Shown: positions 17,413 to 25,853 of the stretch, one piece after another
How positions within the stretch are numbered: the stretch's first letter is position 1
Layout of the letters: each line of letters begins with the position of its first letter
From: Treponema sp.
Lineage (GTDB): Bacteria > Spirochaetota > Spirochaetia > Treponematales > Treponemataceae
Assembly: GCA_014804005.1 (NCBI GenBank)
Contig: JAAVAP010000013.1
Coordinates: 76,302-140,301 of the forward strand
Length of the DNA stretch: 64,000 bases
Reading direction: 5' to 3'
Translations under genes and position numbers: made by a program
The notes under the pieces: generated by a model
The model's database searches: none
What the model was told of the DNA's origin: nothing
The model's input: the letters and a program-made list of their open reading frames with translations, nothing else

Positions 17413-18510
17413 TTATTTAGAACTTTTACGTCTATTGCAATCGCGACACAGCATCTGACAATTTTCTGCAATCGTTCTGCCACCCTCGACCCACGGTGTT
17501 ATATGGTCTGCCTCCATTACTGCAATATCAAAAGGTTTTCCGCAAAGCTTACAAACACCTTTCTGTATTTCGTAGATCTCACGCTTTGTATTATCATCGA
17601 ATGTTCTAATTCCTAAATGGTGCTCGTCTCCATCTAAAACATATTCATAAATACCGCTTTTTTTCTGAACATCGCTATCCATCATAAGTTTTGAAACTTT
17701 CGGCTCTAACTCATCAGCATTTAATGTTGTATCTTGACCATATTTATTATAAAGGAATCCCCACTGAACACCTTTCATTTCCTTTCTGTATTTTGGAAAT
17801 TTTGCCTGCACCCATTCTATTACATTTCTGAAATAACTGAATAAAGGCTGTGCGTCTGAGTCTGCACAATGTTCTGACATATAATTTTTTATATCATCTT
17901 CATTTTTTGCCTGAGAAATCCATCTTATAGCTGTTTCCAGATATGACTGCCTTTTCATTTCTCCATTCAGATATTTGCTTCCAATATTGTAGGCAGCACA
18001 GTTAGTTTTACTGAAATAGCTTTTTGCGCTTGTTACCCATTTTCCAGAATAGACAGCATTTCTTAATTCTTGTTTTGTAAGTTCTGCACCCGCAATGTTG
18101 ATAGTTTCAAACCATTTTAATTTTTCGCTGTCATCACCATCACAGATATAAACAAACAATTTATAATTCAGAATTTTTTCTTTCTCATCTGACTGGAGTG
18201 TCTGAAAAGTTCTGAATTTGTAAGAAAAATCGTTGTTTACATACTGACAGATACTCATAGTTCTTTGCTGTCCGTCAATGATTTCAAAAGTCCCGTCCTT
18301 TCTTTTTGCCCAATACATTGTATTCAGCGGATAACCAAACATGACAGTTTCAATAACTTTTTCCCGTTGTTCATCATTATAAATGAATTCTCTTTGATAT
18401 GGTGGTCTTATATCCAAATTACCGCCATAAGCAACAACACCATTTTCTGAATTATCCTGAAAACTTTCAACTAAATCTCTTACAGTAATGTCTAATTGAG
18501 TAATATTCAT
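17413..18510 (-). CDS. DUF262 (GmrSD-N-like) protein with C-terminal HNH nuclease
   Basis: A 365-residue protein. The N-terminal DUF262/ParB-fold part has PPYQREFIYNDEQREKVIE and the DGQQRT motif (about 79-84), which is linked to nucleotide hydrolysis in GmrSD-type enzymes. The C-terminus is an HNH nuclease with CKLCGKP, ADHITPW, CQMLCRDCNRRKS (zinc cysteines plus catalytic His). Its ATG directly follows the methyltransferase stop (TAAATG). Together they make a modification-plus-nuclease pair, so it is the likely restriction component. Sequence specificity is unknown. Confidence 0.85.
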   Translation of the reverse strand: MNITQLDITVRDLVESFQDNSENGVVAYGGNLDIRPPYQREFIYNDEQREKVIETVMFGYPLNTMYWAKRKDGTFEIIDGQQRTMSICQYVNNDFSYKFRTFQTLQSDEKEKILNYKLFVYICDGDDSEKLKWFETINIAGAELTKQELRNAVYSGKWVTSAKSYFSKTNCAAYNIGSKYLNGEMKRQSYLETAIRWISQAKNEDDIKNYMSEHCADSDAQPLFSYFRNVIEWVQAKFPKYRKEMKGVQWGFLYNKYGQDTTLNADELEPKVSKLMMDSDVQKKSGIYEYVLDGDEHHLGIRTFDDNTKREIYEIQKGVCKLCGKPFDIAVMEADHITPWVEGGRTIAENCQMLCRDCNRRKSSK

Positions 18511-19527
18511 TTACTTTTCTCCCTCTTTTATTTTTTGAATGAGAATTCTCGCATATTTTTGTTTACCATCAATTATTCCACGACCTCTAAAAGTGTTTGG
18601 AATTCTTACAGCTTCTACTTCTTCACTGAAATCGGTACTATCCGTTAACCCTAGAACCTTGTACTGTTCTGGATTGTATTTTGTAAAAAATGTTACAGGT
18701 ACTCCCATTACGCCATCATAATCCATTGGAATATCAGTAACAGATTCAACATGAATAGCATTATAATTTTCATATTTCTTGTATTTTTCTGGACTGTATC
18801 TTTTCCCTGTATCTAACACATCATGAGTTCTACTAATTTCTAAATTTGTATACCAGCAAATATTGCCCATTCTTCTGTATTTAATACCATTTTCAATTTT
18901 GAAATCTGTCTTTTTTTCTTCATAATATTCAGGAACTTGGAACCAAAAATGTCCATCTGTATAACCACACCATATTTTATTATCTTTTATTAGAGGAATA
19001 ATTGAATTATATGTAATATTATTTATATTCCCAATAACTAAAAATTTCTTTTCATGCTTAACTAAGAAAGGAATGTATTCCTTGAAAAGAGAAAAAGGCG
19101 GATTGGTAACCACAATATCAGCTTCCTTCAAAAATGCTAAACATTCATTACTTCTAAAATCGCCATTTCCTTTTAATTCCTTACATGGAATTTTTGCGAA
19201 ATCCTGTTCGCCTGAATATTTTATTGAACCGTCATATTCCAAATAAACCGCTTTTTCTGTTGTTTCCTGCGAAAATAAATCTGGGTTATTGTTTTTATAG
19301 CAAGTTGCTATCACTTTTTTTAATCCTAATACTTCAAAATAAATAACAAAATATCTGAAAAAATTGCTTACTCGTGGATCGTCACAATTACAGAGAACAG
19401 TCTTATTTTTAAAATATTCTTTATAGTGTTTTAATTCTTTTTCTATCATTGATAATGGTGTGTAAAATTCATCGGCTTTTGCATTTTTTGAATCTGTAAG
19501 ATTTGAATTTCCTGCCATTTTGTCCAT
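18511..19527 (-). CDS. EcoRI-type adenine-specific DNA methyltransferase
   Basis: A 338-residue protein with the features of the M.EcoRI family: an early KADEFYTPLSMIEKEL segment, CDDPRVSNFFRYF, and the catalytic DIVVTNPPFSLF (NPPF, about 142-145). It transfers a methyl group to adenine N6 in DNA. The ATG at 19527 has AAAGGA upstream; an ATG three codons later is possible. It heads the two-gene unit with the DUF262-HNH gene. A duplicate of the nadE promoter lies about 110 bp upstream and points towards it. The gene is about 30 percent GC, unlike nadE and tyrS on either side, which suggests transfer. Confidence 0.88.
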   Translation of the reverse strand: MDKMAGNSNLTDSKNAKADEFYTPLSMIEKELKHYKEYFKNKTVLCNCDDPRVSNFFRYFVIYFEVLGLKKVIATCYKNNNPDLFSQETTEKAVYLEYDGSIKYSGEQDFAKIPCKELKGNGDFRSNECLAFLKEADIVVTNPPFSLFKEYIPFLVKHEKKFLVIGNINNITYNSIIPLIKDNKIWCGYTDGHFWFQVPEYYEEKKTDFKIENGIKYRRMGNICWYTNLEISRTHDVLDTGKRYSPEKYKKYENYNAIHVESVTDIPMDYDGVMGVPVTFFTKYNPEQYKVLGLTDSTDFSEEVEAVRIPNTFRGRGIIDGKQKYARILIQKIKEGEK

Positions 19528-19633
19528 CCCCTTTTCCTTTTAGTCGTGCGTTTTCATTTATTCCATACAACACAAATATACTACAATCTCATTATAATAC
19601 TTAAAATAAAACTTTCGTTGTATGTGCTTCAGC

Positions 19634-19669
19634 ACATTGTAGCACATTTTGCGGCATTGGGCAAGGATG
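19634..19669. repeat. 36-bp direct repeat, right copy, with a duplicated promoter
   Basis: Exact copy of 16900-16935. On the minus strand it carries the same TTGCCC (19664-19659), 17 bp, TACAAT (19641-19636), which would start RNA near 19629 and run into the methyltransferase gene. Confidence 0.8.
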
Positions 19670-19699
19670 CTTTCGCGCCCTTGCCGCGCGGCGTTCCAC

Positions 19700-19728
19700 T
19701 TGCGCAAAGAAACGCTTTTTGCTACAAT
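19700..19728 (+). promoter_or_regulatory. Possible tyrS promoter
   Basis: TACAAT (19723-19728) with a weak TTGCGC (19700-19705) 17 bp upstream. About 24 bases of leader with a GAGGAAG ribosome site precede the ATG at 19759. Confidence 0.45.
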
Positions 19729-19758
19729 AACTTTATTCAAAAATTCACGAGGAAGAAA

Positions 19759-20982
19759 ATGAGTTTGTACGAAGACTTGAAATGGCGCACGCTCATAAAG
19801 GACGTGGCGGGCGAAGAGTCCGAATTGAAAAGAATCCTTGACGGCGAACCTTTTACTTTTTACTGGGGCACGGATCCCACCGCTGACAGCCTGCATTTGG
19901 GGCACTACACGTCTCTTTGCATGGCGAAACGCCTTGCCGAGGCCGGGCATCACCCGATTCTGCTTTGCGGAGGCGCGACAGGAAGAATCGGCGATCCCCG
20001 TCCGAGCGCGGAGCGCGAAATCATCGACACGAAAGTCCTCGAGGAAAACATAAAGAAAATACGCGCGCAAGTCGATTCGCTTTTGGAAGGCAATGCGGAA
20101 CTCGTTGACAATTACGACTGGACTCGGGATTTTACGTTCATTGAATTTTTGCGCGATGTGGGAAAATACATCAACGTGAACTACATGCTCGACAAGGACA
20201 TAATCCGCCGAAGGCTTGACACTGGAATCACGTTCGCGGAATTTTCGTACATGCTGATGCAGGGCTACGACTTCGTTCACCTTTTCCGCGAAAAAAATTG
20301 CATAATGCAAGTGGCGGGAAGCGACCAATGGGGCAACATAACCACAGGAGTCGATCTCATCCGAAAGATGCTCGGAAAGACGGCCTACGCATTTACGATG
20401 CCGCTTGTCGTGGATTCGACCGGAAAAAAATTCGGAAAGAGCGAAGGCAACGCGCTTTGGCTCGACAAAGAAAAAACTTCGCCGTATCAAATCTATCAAT
20501 ACTTGTACAATTCGGACGACGAAAAGGTTTTCGAATATCTGAAAGTCCTCACTTTTCTTCCGCGCGAAAAAATCGAGGAAATCGAATCGCTTCATAAAGA
20601 TTCTCCCGAAAAGAGAATCGCGCAAAAGGCACTCGCGTTCGAAGTCGTGAAGGACATTCACGGCGCAGAGGAGGCGGAAAAGGCGGTCTCGGGCGCGCTT
20701 GCCGCTTTCAGCGGAGAGGGAAGCAAGGAAAATATGCCGACCTTTGAATCTTCGCGCGCGGAACTCGATGCGGGAAAAGGCGCGATTGACCTGTTTTTCG
20801 AAGCGGGCTTGGGCGCGACAAAAAGCGATGTCCGCCGCCTTATTTTGCAGAACGGCGCGGCTGTGAACGGAAGGACTTTTTCGGACGTAAAGCGAGTGCT
20901 TTCGGCGAGCGACTTGGACGGAGACGGCGAGCTTGTCTTGAGGGCGGGCAAAAAGAAATTCGTTCGAATCGTTTTCAAATGA
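19759..20982 (+). CDS. tyrS: Tyrosyl-tRNA synthetase
   Basis: A 407-residue class I synthetase that charges tRNA-Tyr. The HIGH signature is LHLGHY (about 43-48) and the KMSKS signature is KFGKSEG (about 225). The tyrosine site is represented by YDFVHLF and GSDQWGNI. The C-terminal S4-like RNA-binding domain (about 335-407, VRRLILQNGAAVNGRTFSD) is present. I start at 19759 because MSLYEDLKWR is the family N-terminus and GAGGAAG lies just upstream; the longer upstream frame reads into AT-rich non-coding DNA. Confidence 0.95.
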   Translation: MSLYEDLKWRTLIKDVAGEESELKRILDGEPFTFYWGTDPTADSLHLGHYTSLCMAKRLAEAGHHPILLCGGATGRIGDPRPSAEREIIDTKVLEENIKKIRAQVDSLLEGNAELVDNYDWTRDFTFIEFLRDVGKYINVNYMLDKDIIRRRLDTGITFAEFSYMLMQGYDFVHLFREKNCIMQVAGSDQWGNITTGVDLIRKMLGKTAYAFTMPLVVDSTGKKFGKSEGNALWLDKEKTSPYQIYQYLYNSDDEKVFEYLKVLTFLPREKIEEIESLHKDSPEKRIAQKALAFEVVKDIHGAEEAEKAVSGALAAFSGEGSKENMPTFESSRAELDAGKGAIDLFFEAGLGATKSDVRRLILQNGAAVNGRTFSDVKRVLSASDLDGDGELVLRAGKKKFVRIVFK

Positions 20983-21020
20983 AGCAGAGTTGAAAATCCG
21001 CGCCGAGAAGTGCACATTTT

Positions 21021-21428
21021 CTAGCGTTTGAGCCAGTTTTTCACGGCGCGAACAATCCATGCGAAGAAAGATTTTATGGCGTTCCATATACGGCGGAAAA
21101 TGCTCGGGTTTCGCAGACGTTCGAGGCGTTTGTAGCCTTCGAGTAGTTCGTCGTCTGTGAATTCCTTGCGCTGGTTGTTTTCTTCGATTTCCATTTCCAG
21201 CTGTGAAAGTTCGCTCAAGTTGTCGATGATGTTCGCGTTGATGTTTGTCCAGCCGATTGACTTTGCCGCCTCCAGTCTGCGTTCGCCTGCCACAAGTTCA
21301 TATTTGCCATTGAGCGTGATTGGATTCAGAAGGCCGTAGCGGCGGAGGCTGTTTTTCAAATCCTCAAGATCGCCCAAATCCTTCCTTACGCGTCGCTTTA
21401 CTTTTATGTCCTTTATGTTTACGAGCAT
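21021..21428 (-). CDS. ParB N-terminal-domain protein with amphipathic tail
   Basis: A 135-residue protein. Residues 1-95 form a ParB/sulfiredoxin-like domain (IKVKRRVRKDLGDLEDLKNSL, GLLNPITL, YELVAGERRLEAAK, then NQRKEFT). It lacks the helix-turn-helix and dimer domains of real ParB. The last 35 residues (IFRRIWNAIKSFFAWIVRA...) are basic and amphipathic, which suggests a membrane anchor. The gene starts 3 bp after the PBP1A gene, so it is cotranscribed with a cell-wall enzyme. A CTPase-switch role at the membrane is conceivable but only inferred. Confidence 0.7.
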   Translation of the reverse strand: MLVNIKDIKVKRRVRKDLGDLEDLKNSLRRYGLLNPITLNGKYELVAGERRLEAAKSIGWTNINANIIDNLSELSQLEMEIEENNQRKEFTDDELLEGYKRLERLRNPSIFRRIWNAIKSFFAWIVRAVKNWLKR

Positions 21429-21431
21429 TTT

Positions 21432-24131
21432 TTATTCCGTCTGTTCCGATTCGACTTGCAGGATTTCGACTGCGGTCTCGGCTTCCGATTCGGATTCAAG
21501 TTCCGATTTCAATTCTGATTCCGCTTCCGTTTCGCTAAAATTTACCGTCCTCGCATTTTTCTGTTTTTTGCTTTTATTTTTTGTATTCGCGTCGTCGGGC
21601 TCTTCTTGAGTTTCCGAAAAATTACCGTTGATGAGCGCGTCCAAATCCAAACCGTCCAAGTCCAGATTGATTTCTTCCGAGTCTTCGAGAATGCCGTTGA
21701 GATAGCTTTCCGACTGGTAGAGCGCGTTTTCCAAAGCATGCGCTGTGCGCTCGGCGCGGTTTGCGGCCGTGCTTCCGTGGACATCGCAATAGTCATGCGG
21801 AACATTGTTGTTCAAAAACCAAAGCGTGATTTGCGGACAGCCTTCATAAGGAATTCCGCCGCTTTCACGGCAGACAGTTCGTTTTGTCACGCCTTCGGAA
21901 GGCTGCGGAAAATCTTTGTATGGAAGCCCTTGGTGGATCACGCGGAAAAAGTCGCCCCAGGGAGGACCCGCCATTGATGCTCCTGTTCCGCCCATTCCCA
22001 TTGACATTCCCGGCGTGTCGAATCCGAACCAAAATGCCGCGGTGTAATAGGGGCTGTAGCCGATTGCCCAGGCGTCCGCCCAGTTTTGCGTAGTTCCAGT
22101 TTTTCCCGCGATCGGCATTTCGAATCTTTTTCCTGCTTTGTCGGTGTAGATGAATTTCGAGCCGTTAGGATCGCTGTAGTCGCGGTTGATGATGCTTGAG
22201 CGGTTGACCGAGCCGTAATGCAGCGTTCCGACTGTCTTTGAGCCTTCGAGAATCTTTGTCATCAAAAAAGCGTTCTGCGGAGTGATTACCTGTTGCGGCT
22301 TTTTCATTTTGTTGTGCACGTCGCGGTCGATGTTTAGGATGATGTTTCCGTTTCGATCTTCCACGGTGCGGATTGCGGTCGGCGTTATCGCCTTTCCTCC
22401 GTTCGCGAATATGGCGTATGCTCGCGCCATTTCAATCGGGCGCACGGAAACCGTTCCGAGTCCAAGCGGATATCCCGGCACGAACGCCCTGCGCGGAAGT
22501 TCTTTTTCGGAAATTCCAAGCAATGCCACGGAACGGTCGATCGCCGATTTAAAGCCGATTCCTTCCAAGACCTTTAGCGCGGGAATGTTCAGAGAAAGCG
22601 CGAGCGCGCGCCACAGCAAGACATTTCCATGCCATGCTCCGCCGTAATTGTTCGGAAGATATTGCTCGCCTGTGCTCGTGACGAATTCGTATGGAGCGTC
22701 GAGCAGGGGAGTGGCGGCGTTGAATTTTCCGGAATCCATTGCCGCAGAAAAATAGAGCGGCTTGAACGAAGAGCCTGGCTGCACCCTTGCCTGCGACGCG
22801 CGAAGGAACTGGTTTCCTTGGTCGAATTTGCTTCCTCCGATTATCGCCGTTATGTAGCCCGTGTCGTTCTCGAGGTTGACCATGGTTCCTTCGATCGTCG
22901 TTGACTTCGCCTTTTCCAGATTGTTCGTGTTGGCGCGGTTTATGATTCCCACCTTGAGATTGTCGATTCCGAACATCAAACTCATCGCGTCAACGATCGG
23001 ATTTAGATTTTCGTTGAAACTGTCCGTCGCCCGCGAAAGCAAAAGCCTGTTCGACATCTTGAATCCCGTGAAATTTCCGAGAAGCGTCACAAGCTCTGCC
23101 ATCGGAATGTAGGTGCTGAACGCTCCACGCTGGTTTGAAGCCATCTGCGCCTTGAAATTCGCGTTCACGTTCGCGATTTGCTTTTCCATTATAAGTTGCG
23201 CGGTCTGCAAGTGCAAAAGGTTTCCCGTCGTGTTCACGGTGAAGCCGCTCGTGTAGATGTCCGCGTCGCCGTAAATCATTTCGCTCAGCTCGCGTCGGAC
23301 GTATTCGCTGAACCATGGCGCTTTGTCCTCGCGCATGAAGAACGCCGGTGTGTCCGTGCGCGAATAGTCGAAGTCGAGCCAATAATTGTCATAGGATTCG
23401 TCGGCTTCTTTTTTTGTTATGTAGCCTTCTTCGACCATTGTGTCGAGAACGTCCTTCTGCCTTTCCATGGCGCGGTTTGGATGCTCGAACGGATTGTAGT
23501 ACGAGGGATTTGAAAGTTGGATTACGAGAATGGCGGATTCCGCTGGAGTTATTTTTTTCGCGTCGTGCCCGAAATAATATTTGCTTGCGGCGTTGAGTCC
23601 ATAAGTGCCTCCGCCGAAATATACATGATTCAAGTAGAGTTCGAGGATTTCGTTCTTTGAATATCGCCGCTCCATTTGAATCGCCCACCAAAGTTCTTTG
23701 AGTTTCCGCGAAAATTTCATTTGAGTGCGGTCGCAATAAAGAGTTCCTGCAATTTGCTGGGTCAGCGTCGAGCCGCCTCCGAGAGATTTGCGCGTGAAAA
23801 CTCCGATAAAAGCGCGAGCGATTGCCTTTATGCTGAATCCGTTGTGCTCGAAAAAAATGCGGTCCTCACGCGCTATGAGCGCGTCCTTCATGTGCTGCGG
23901 AATTTCGAGGAGGCTCGTAAGTTCGCGCCGCTCCTCCGAGGTGAATTCCGTTATCAGCTCGCCGTTAATGTCGAGGATTTTCGTCGGAAGGGCGGTTCGA
24001 AATTCGGTGAAATTTTCGGTGTTCACAGTGCGCGCGGTTTGCGCCAACGCCAAGCCAAGGCACGCCCCGATTATGAGCGCGGAAAAAATCAGCAAGAGCG
24101 ACATTATTTTTATGGATTTTTTTATCGGCAT
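21432..24131 (-). CDS. mrcA: Penicillin-binding protein 1A, bifunctional transglycosylase/transpeptidase
   Basis: An 899-residue class A PBP that polymerises and cross-links peptidoglycan. It has an N-terminal membrane anchor (about 9-31), a GT51 domain with EDRIFFEH (89-96, catalytic Glu) and GGSTLTQQ (119-126), and a transpeptidase with SSFK (454-457, catalytic Ser), SLN (513-515) and KTGTT (677-681). A C-terminal tail beyond residue 800 is acidic and Ser/Glu-rich with no fold. The promoter TTGACA-17-TAAAAT ends eight bases before the ATG, so the leader is about two bases. The ParB-like gene follows directly. Confidence 0.93.
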   Translation of the reverse strand: MPIKKSIKIMSLLLIFSALIIGACLGLALAQTARTVNTENFTEFRTALPTKILDINGELITEFTSEERRELTSLLEIPQHMKDALIAREDRIFFEHNGFSIKAIARAFIGVFTRKSLGGGSTLTQQIAGTLYCDRTQMKFSRKLKELWWAIQMERRYSKNEILELYLNHVYFGGGTYGLNAASKYYFGHDAKKITPAESAILVIQLSNPSYYNPFEHPNRAMERQKDVLDTMVEEGYITKKEADESYDNYWLDFDYSRTDTPAFFMREDKAPWFSEYVRRELSEMIYGDADIYTSGFTVNTTGNLLHLQTAQLIMEKQIANVNANFKAQMASNQRGAFSTYIPMAELVTLLGNFTGFKMSNRLLLSRATDSFNENLNPIVDAMSLMFGIDNLKVGIINRANTNNLEKAKSTTIEGTMVNLENDTGYITAIIGGSKFDQGNQFLRASQARVQPGSSFKPLYFSAAMDSGKFNAATPLLDAPYEFVTSTGEQYLPNNYGGAWHGNVLLWRALALSLNIPALKVLEGIGFKSAIDRSVALLGISEKELPRRAFVPGYPLGLGTVSVRPIEMARAYAIFANGGKAITPTAIRTVEDRNGNIILNIDRDVHNKMKKPQQVITPQNAFLMTKILEGSKTVGTLHYGSVNRSSIINRDYSDPNGSKFIYTDKAGKRFEMPIAGKTGTTQNWADAWAIGYSPYYTAAFWFGFDTPGMSMGMGGTGASMAGPPWGDFFRVIHQGLPYKDFPQPSEGVTKRTVCRESGGIPYEGCPQITLWFLNNNVPHDYCDVHGSTAANRAERTAHALENALYQSESYLNGILEDSEEINLDLDGLDLDALINGNFSETQEEPDDANTKNKSKKQKNARTVNFSETEAESELKSELESESEAETAVEILQVESEQTE

Positions 24132-24139
24132 AAATATGC

Positions 24140-24168
24140 ATTTTATAGAAAAATTAATTTTGTGTCAA
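24140..24168 (-). promoter_or_regulatory. mrcA promoter, near-consensus
   Basis: TTGACA (24168-24163), 17 bp, TAAAAT (24145-24140), then eight bases to the ATG at 24131. Confidence 0.75.
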
Positions 24169-24184
24169 GGCGGACGAACGCCAA

Positions 24185-24263
24185 GAAAAAAGCCCGGCCT
24201 TCAGGGCCGGGCAATGCCATCAGGCATTATCGGGGGCATGGGTGGGAGGGGAAAAGCCCCCGA
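24185..24263 (-). terminator. Rho-independent terminator behind two further hairpins
   Basis: Read on the minus strand, a C/G-rich stem closes around a purine-rich loop (24263-24230), a short AATGCC / GGCATT stem follows (24228-24213), and then a GCCCGGCC stem with a CTGA-type loop (24212-24192) runs into a T-tract (24191-24185). It ends transcripts of the META-domain lipoprotein gene and insulates the mrcA promoter. Confidence 0.8.
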
Positions 24264-24316
24264 CATTTAAATTATCGTCATTGAACGGCGGAATCTTTAA
24301 TTTTTTTCGAGAAAAT

Positions 24317-25138
24317 TTACATCGCTTCTTGTCGCGCGAATTCCAAAAGAAGAGTCTCGCCCGAATAGAGCGAAAGCGTGTCGCCTGAAATTCCATATTT
24401 CTCCGCTTTGAGCAAGTTCTGCATGAGAAGGCTTTCCACGCGCATGTCCTCTTCGCTTCCGGCCGCGCGCGTCATAGGTCCGTCCGAAAATTCAATGAGA
24501 CATTTTTCTTCGACGATTTTCAAGCCCAAGTTCGCGCGGTTGATTCCTGTGAAAATTGCCGCCGAATTTTTTTCGATTGTCATTGTCGCGTCCGAGTTCA
24601 CGCTTTCTACGGCATTGCCGCTGTTCACCGCCGAAAGTTTCCAAGTGGCGTAGAACGGCGTGTTTTTCGCGAAATGCGCGTATGCGTCCATCTTGCTGTT
24701 TTTGAGGACGAGTGTTTGGAACGCCTCGCCGCTCATTTTTCCGATGGAATAGGAATCGACACCGTTCATGAATTCCGAAAAAAACTTTTCGAATTCCATT
24801 ACTTCCGCGCTCGCGCCGCGCTTTGTGCTTGCGAAAGACATTGTTTTTATCACACCTTTTGATTCGGAGGAAATTTTCCCCATGAATCTGTTCGCGCCCA
24901 TAAAGCCGCTTATTTCTGCCGTGCCGTCCGACGAGGGCGTAATTGTCAGGTCGGTTTTGGCGAGCAATTGCGCTTCGCCGCCTTTCATCAGGAGGACGAG
25001 ATTCCAGTTGCCGCCGCATGATGAAATTGATTGGTCTTTTTCCATTTTCATTCCGTTTGCATTTTGTTGAGTTGATTCGCACGAAAAAAATGCGAATGCC
25101 ATCGCGAAAATCATCGCCGAAAAAATAGTGTTTTTCAT
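24317..25138 (-). CDS. META/HslJ-domain lipoprotein
   Basis: A 273-residue exported protein with a signal peptide ending in a lipobox (FAFFSC, Cys about 20). Two META-like halves follow: GNWNLVLLMKGGE ... FMGANRFMGKI (about 43-95) and TWKLSAVNSGNAV ... FTGINRANLGLKI (about 165-210), each with the strand-G-x-N-R/F pattern of HslJ. HslJ-type proteins are linked to heat or novobiocin tolerance in E. coli, but the molecular function is unknown. It stands alone on the minus strand behind the flavoprotein gene, with its own terminator. Confidence 0.75.
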   Translation of the reverse strand: MKNTIFSAMIFAMAFAFFSCESTQQNANGMKMEKDQSISSCGGNWNLVLLMKGGEAQLLAKTDLTITPSSDGTAEISGFMGANRFMGKISSESKGVIKTMSFASTKRGASAEVMEFEKFFSEFMNGVDSYSIGKMSGEAFQTLVLKNSKMDAYAHFAKNTPFYATWKLSAVNSGNAVESVNSDATMTIEKNSAAIFTGINRANLGLKIVEEKCLIEFSDGPMTRAAGSEEDMRVESLLMQNLLKAEKYGISGDTLSLYSGETLLLEFARQEAM

Positions 25139-25229
25139 TTGTACCTCTTTTTATGAAACAAGCCGCGTTTTGCTTTTGTAACAAAATGCTTGCGAGAATT
25201 TTGTTTGAAAATTTTGGCGGAATTCCGTT

Positions 25230-25853
25230 TTAAATTTTCCTGCAAAAGTTCGTCGCGATTTTTGCTTCTTGTTCGGGAAGCGAAAATTTTTCTTTTCCCA
25301 GCGCGATCGACTTCACAAGAAAAACCAAATTCCGCGCAAGCGTCCGCATCATTTGCAAGCCTTCTTCGTCCTGCTGGCCGAGTTCGGAATCGGGCGAATG
25401 AAGTCCGTTCCAATATTGTCCCGAAGCGATTGGCATTCCGCTGATGGAAAAATATTTGTTGAGTTCGTCGAATGTCGATGTGATTCCGCCGCGCCTTGCC
25501 GCCACGACTGCACAACCGACTTTCATCGTTTTCGAAAAATGCGTGCTGAAAAAAAGCCTGTCGAGCAGCGCAATCAGCGTGGCGTTCGCCGAAGCGTAGT
25601 AGACGGGACTTGCCACGACGAGCGCGTCCGCTTCTTGGAATTTCGGCGCGATTTCGTTCACTGCGTCATCGAACACGCAACGCCCGGTTTTCCCGCATGA
25701 ATAGCACGCGACGCATCCGCGAATGTCTTTTGCGCCCACGTGAATTGTTTCGAATTCCGCGCCGCTTTCGGAAAAGATTTTTTCCATTTCGCGGATTGCG
25801 GAATATGTTGTTCCGTTTTTGTGCGGACTTCCGTTTAAAATCAAGATTTTCAT
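25230..25853 (-). CDS. Iron-sulfur flavoprotein / NADPH-dependent FMN reductase family
   Basis: A 207-residue flavodoxin-fold protein. ILNGSPHKNGTT (5-16) is the FMN phosphate loop, GCVACYSCGKTGRC (about 46-59) supplies four cysteines in a C-x2-C-x2-C-x5-C pattern like the compact cluster motif of archaeal Isf, and ASPVYYASANATL is the second flavin loop. It probably shuttles electrons between an Fe-S donor and FMN. Its ATG overlaps the hydrogenase stop by four bases (ATGA), so it is coupled to it, and the hydrogenase ferredoxin domain is the obvious partner. Confidence 0.8.
   Translation of the reverse strand: MKILILNGSPHKNGTTYSAIREMEKIFSESGAEFETIHVGAKDIRGCVACYSCGKTGRCVFDDAVNEIAPKFQEADALVVASPVYYASANATLIALLDRLFFSTHFSKTMKVGCAVVAARRGGITSTFDELNKYFSISGMPIASGQYWNGLHSPDSELGQQDEEGLQMMRTLARNLVFLVKSIALGKEKFSLPEQEAKIATNFCRKI

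Noticed and set aside
24213..24263. Riboswitch upstream of mrcA
   Set aside because: The hairpins lie upstream of the mrcA promoter on the minus strand and are better explained as the end of the lipoprotein transcript.
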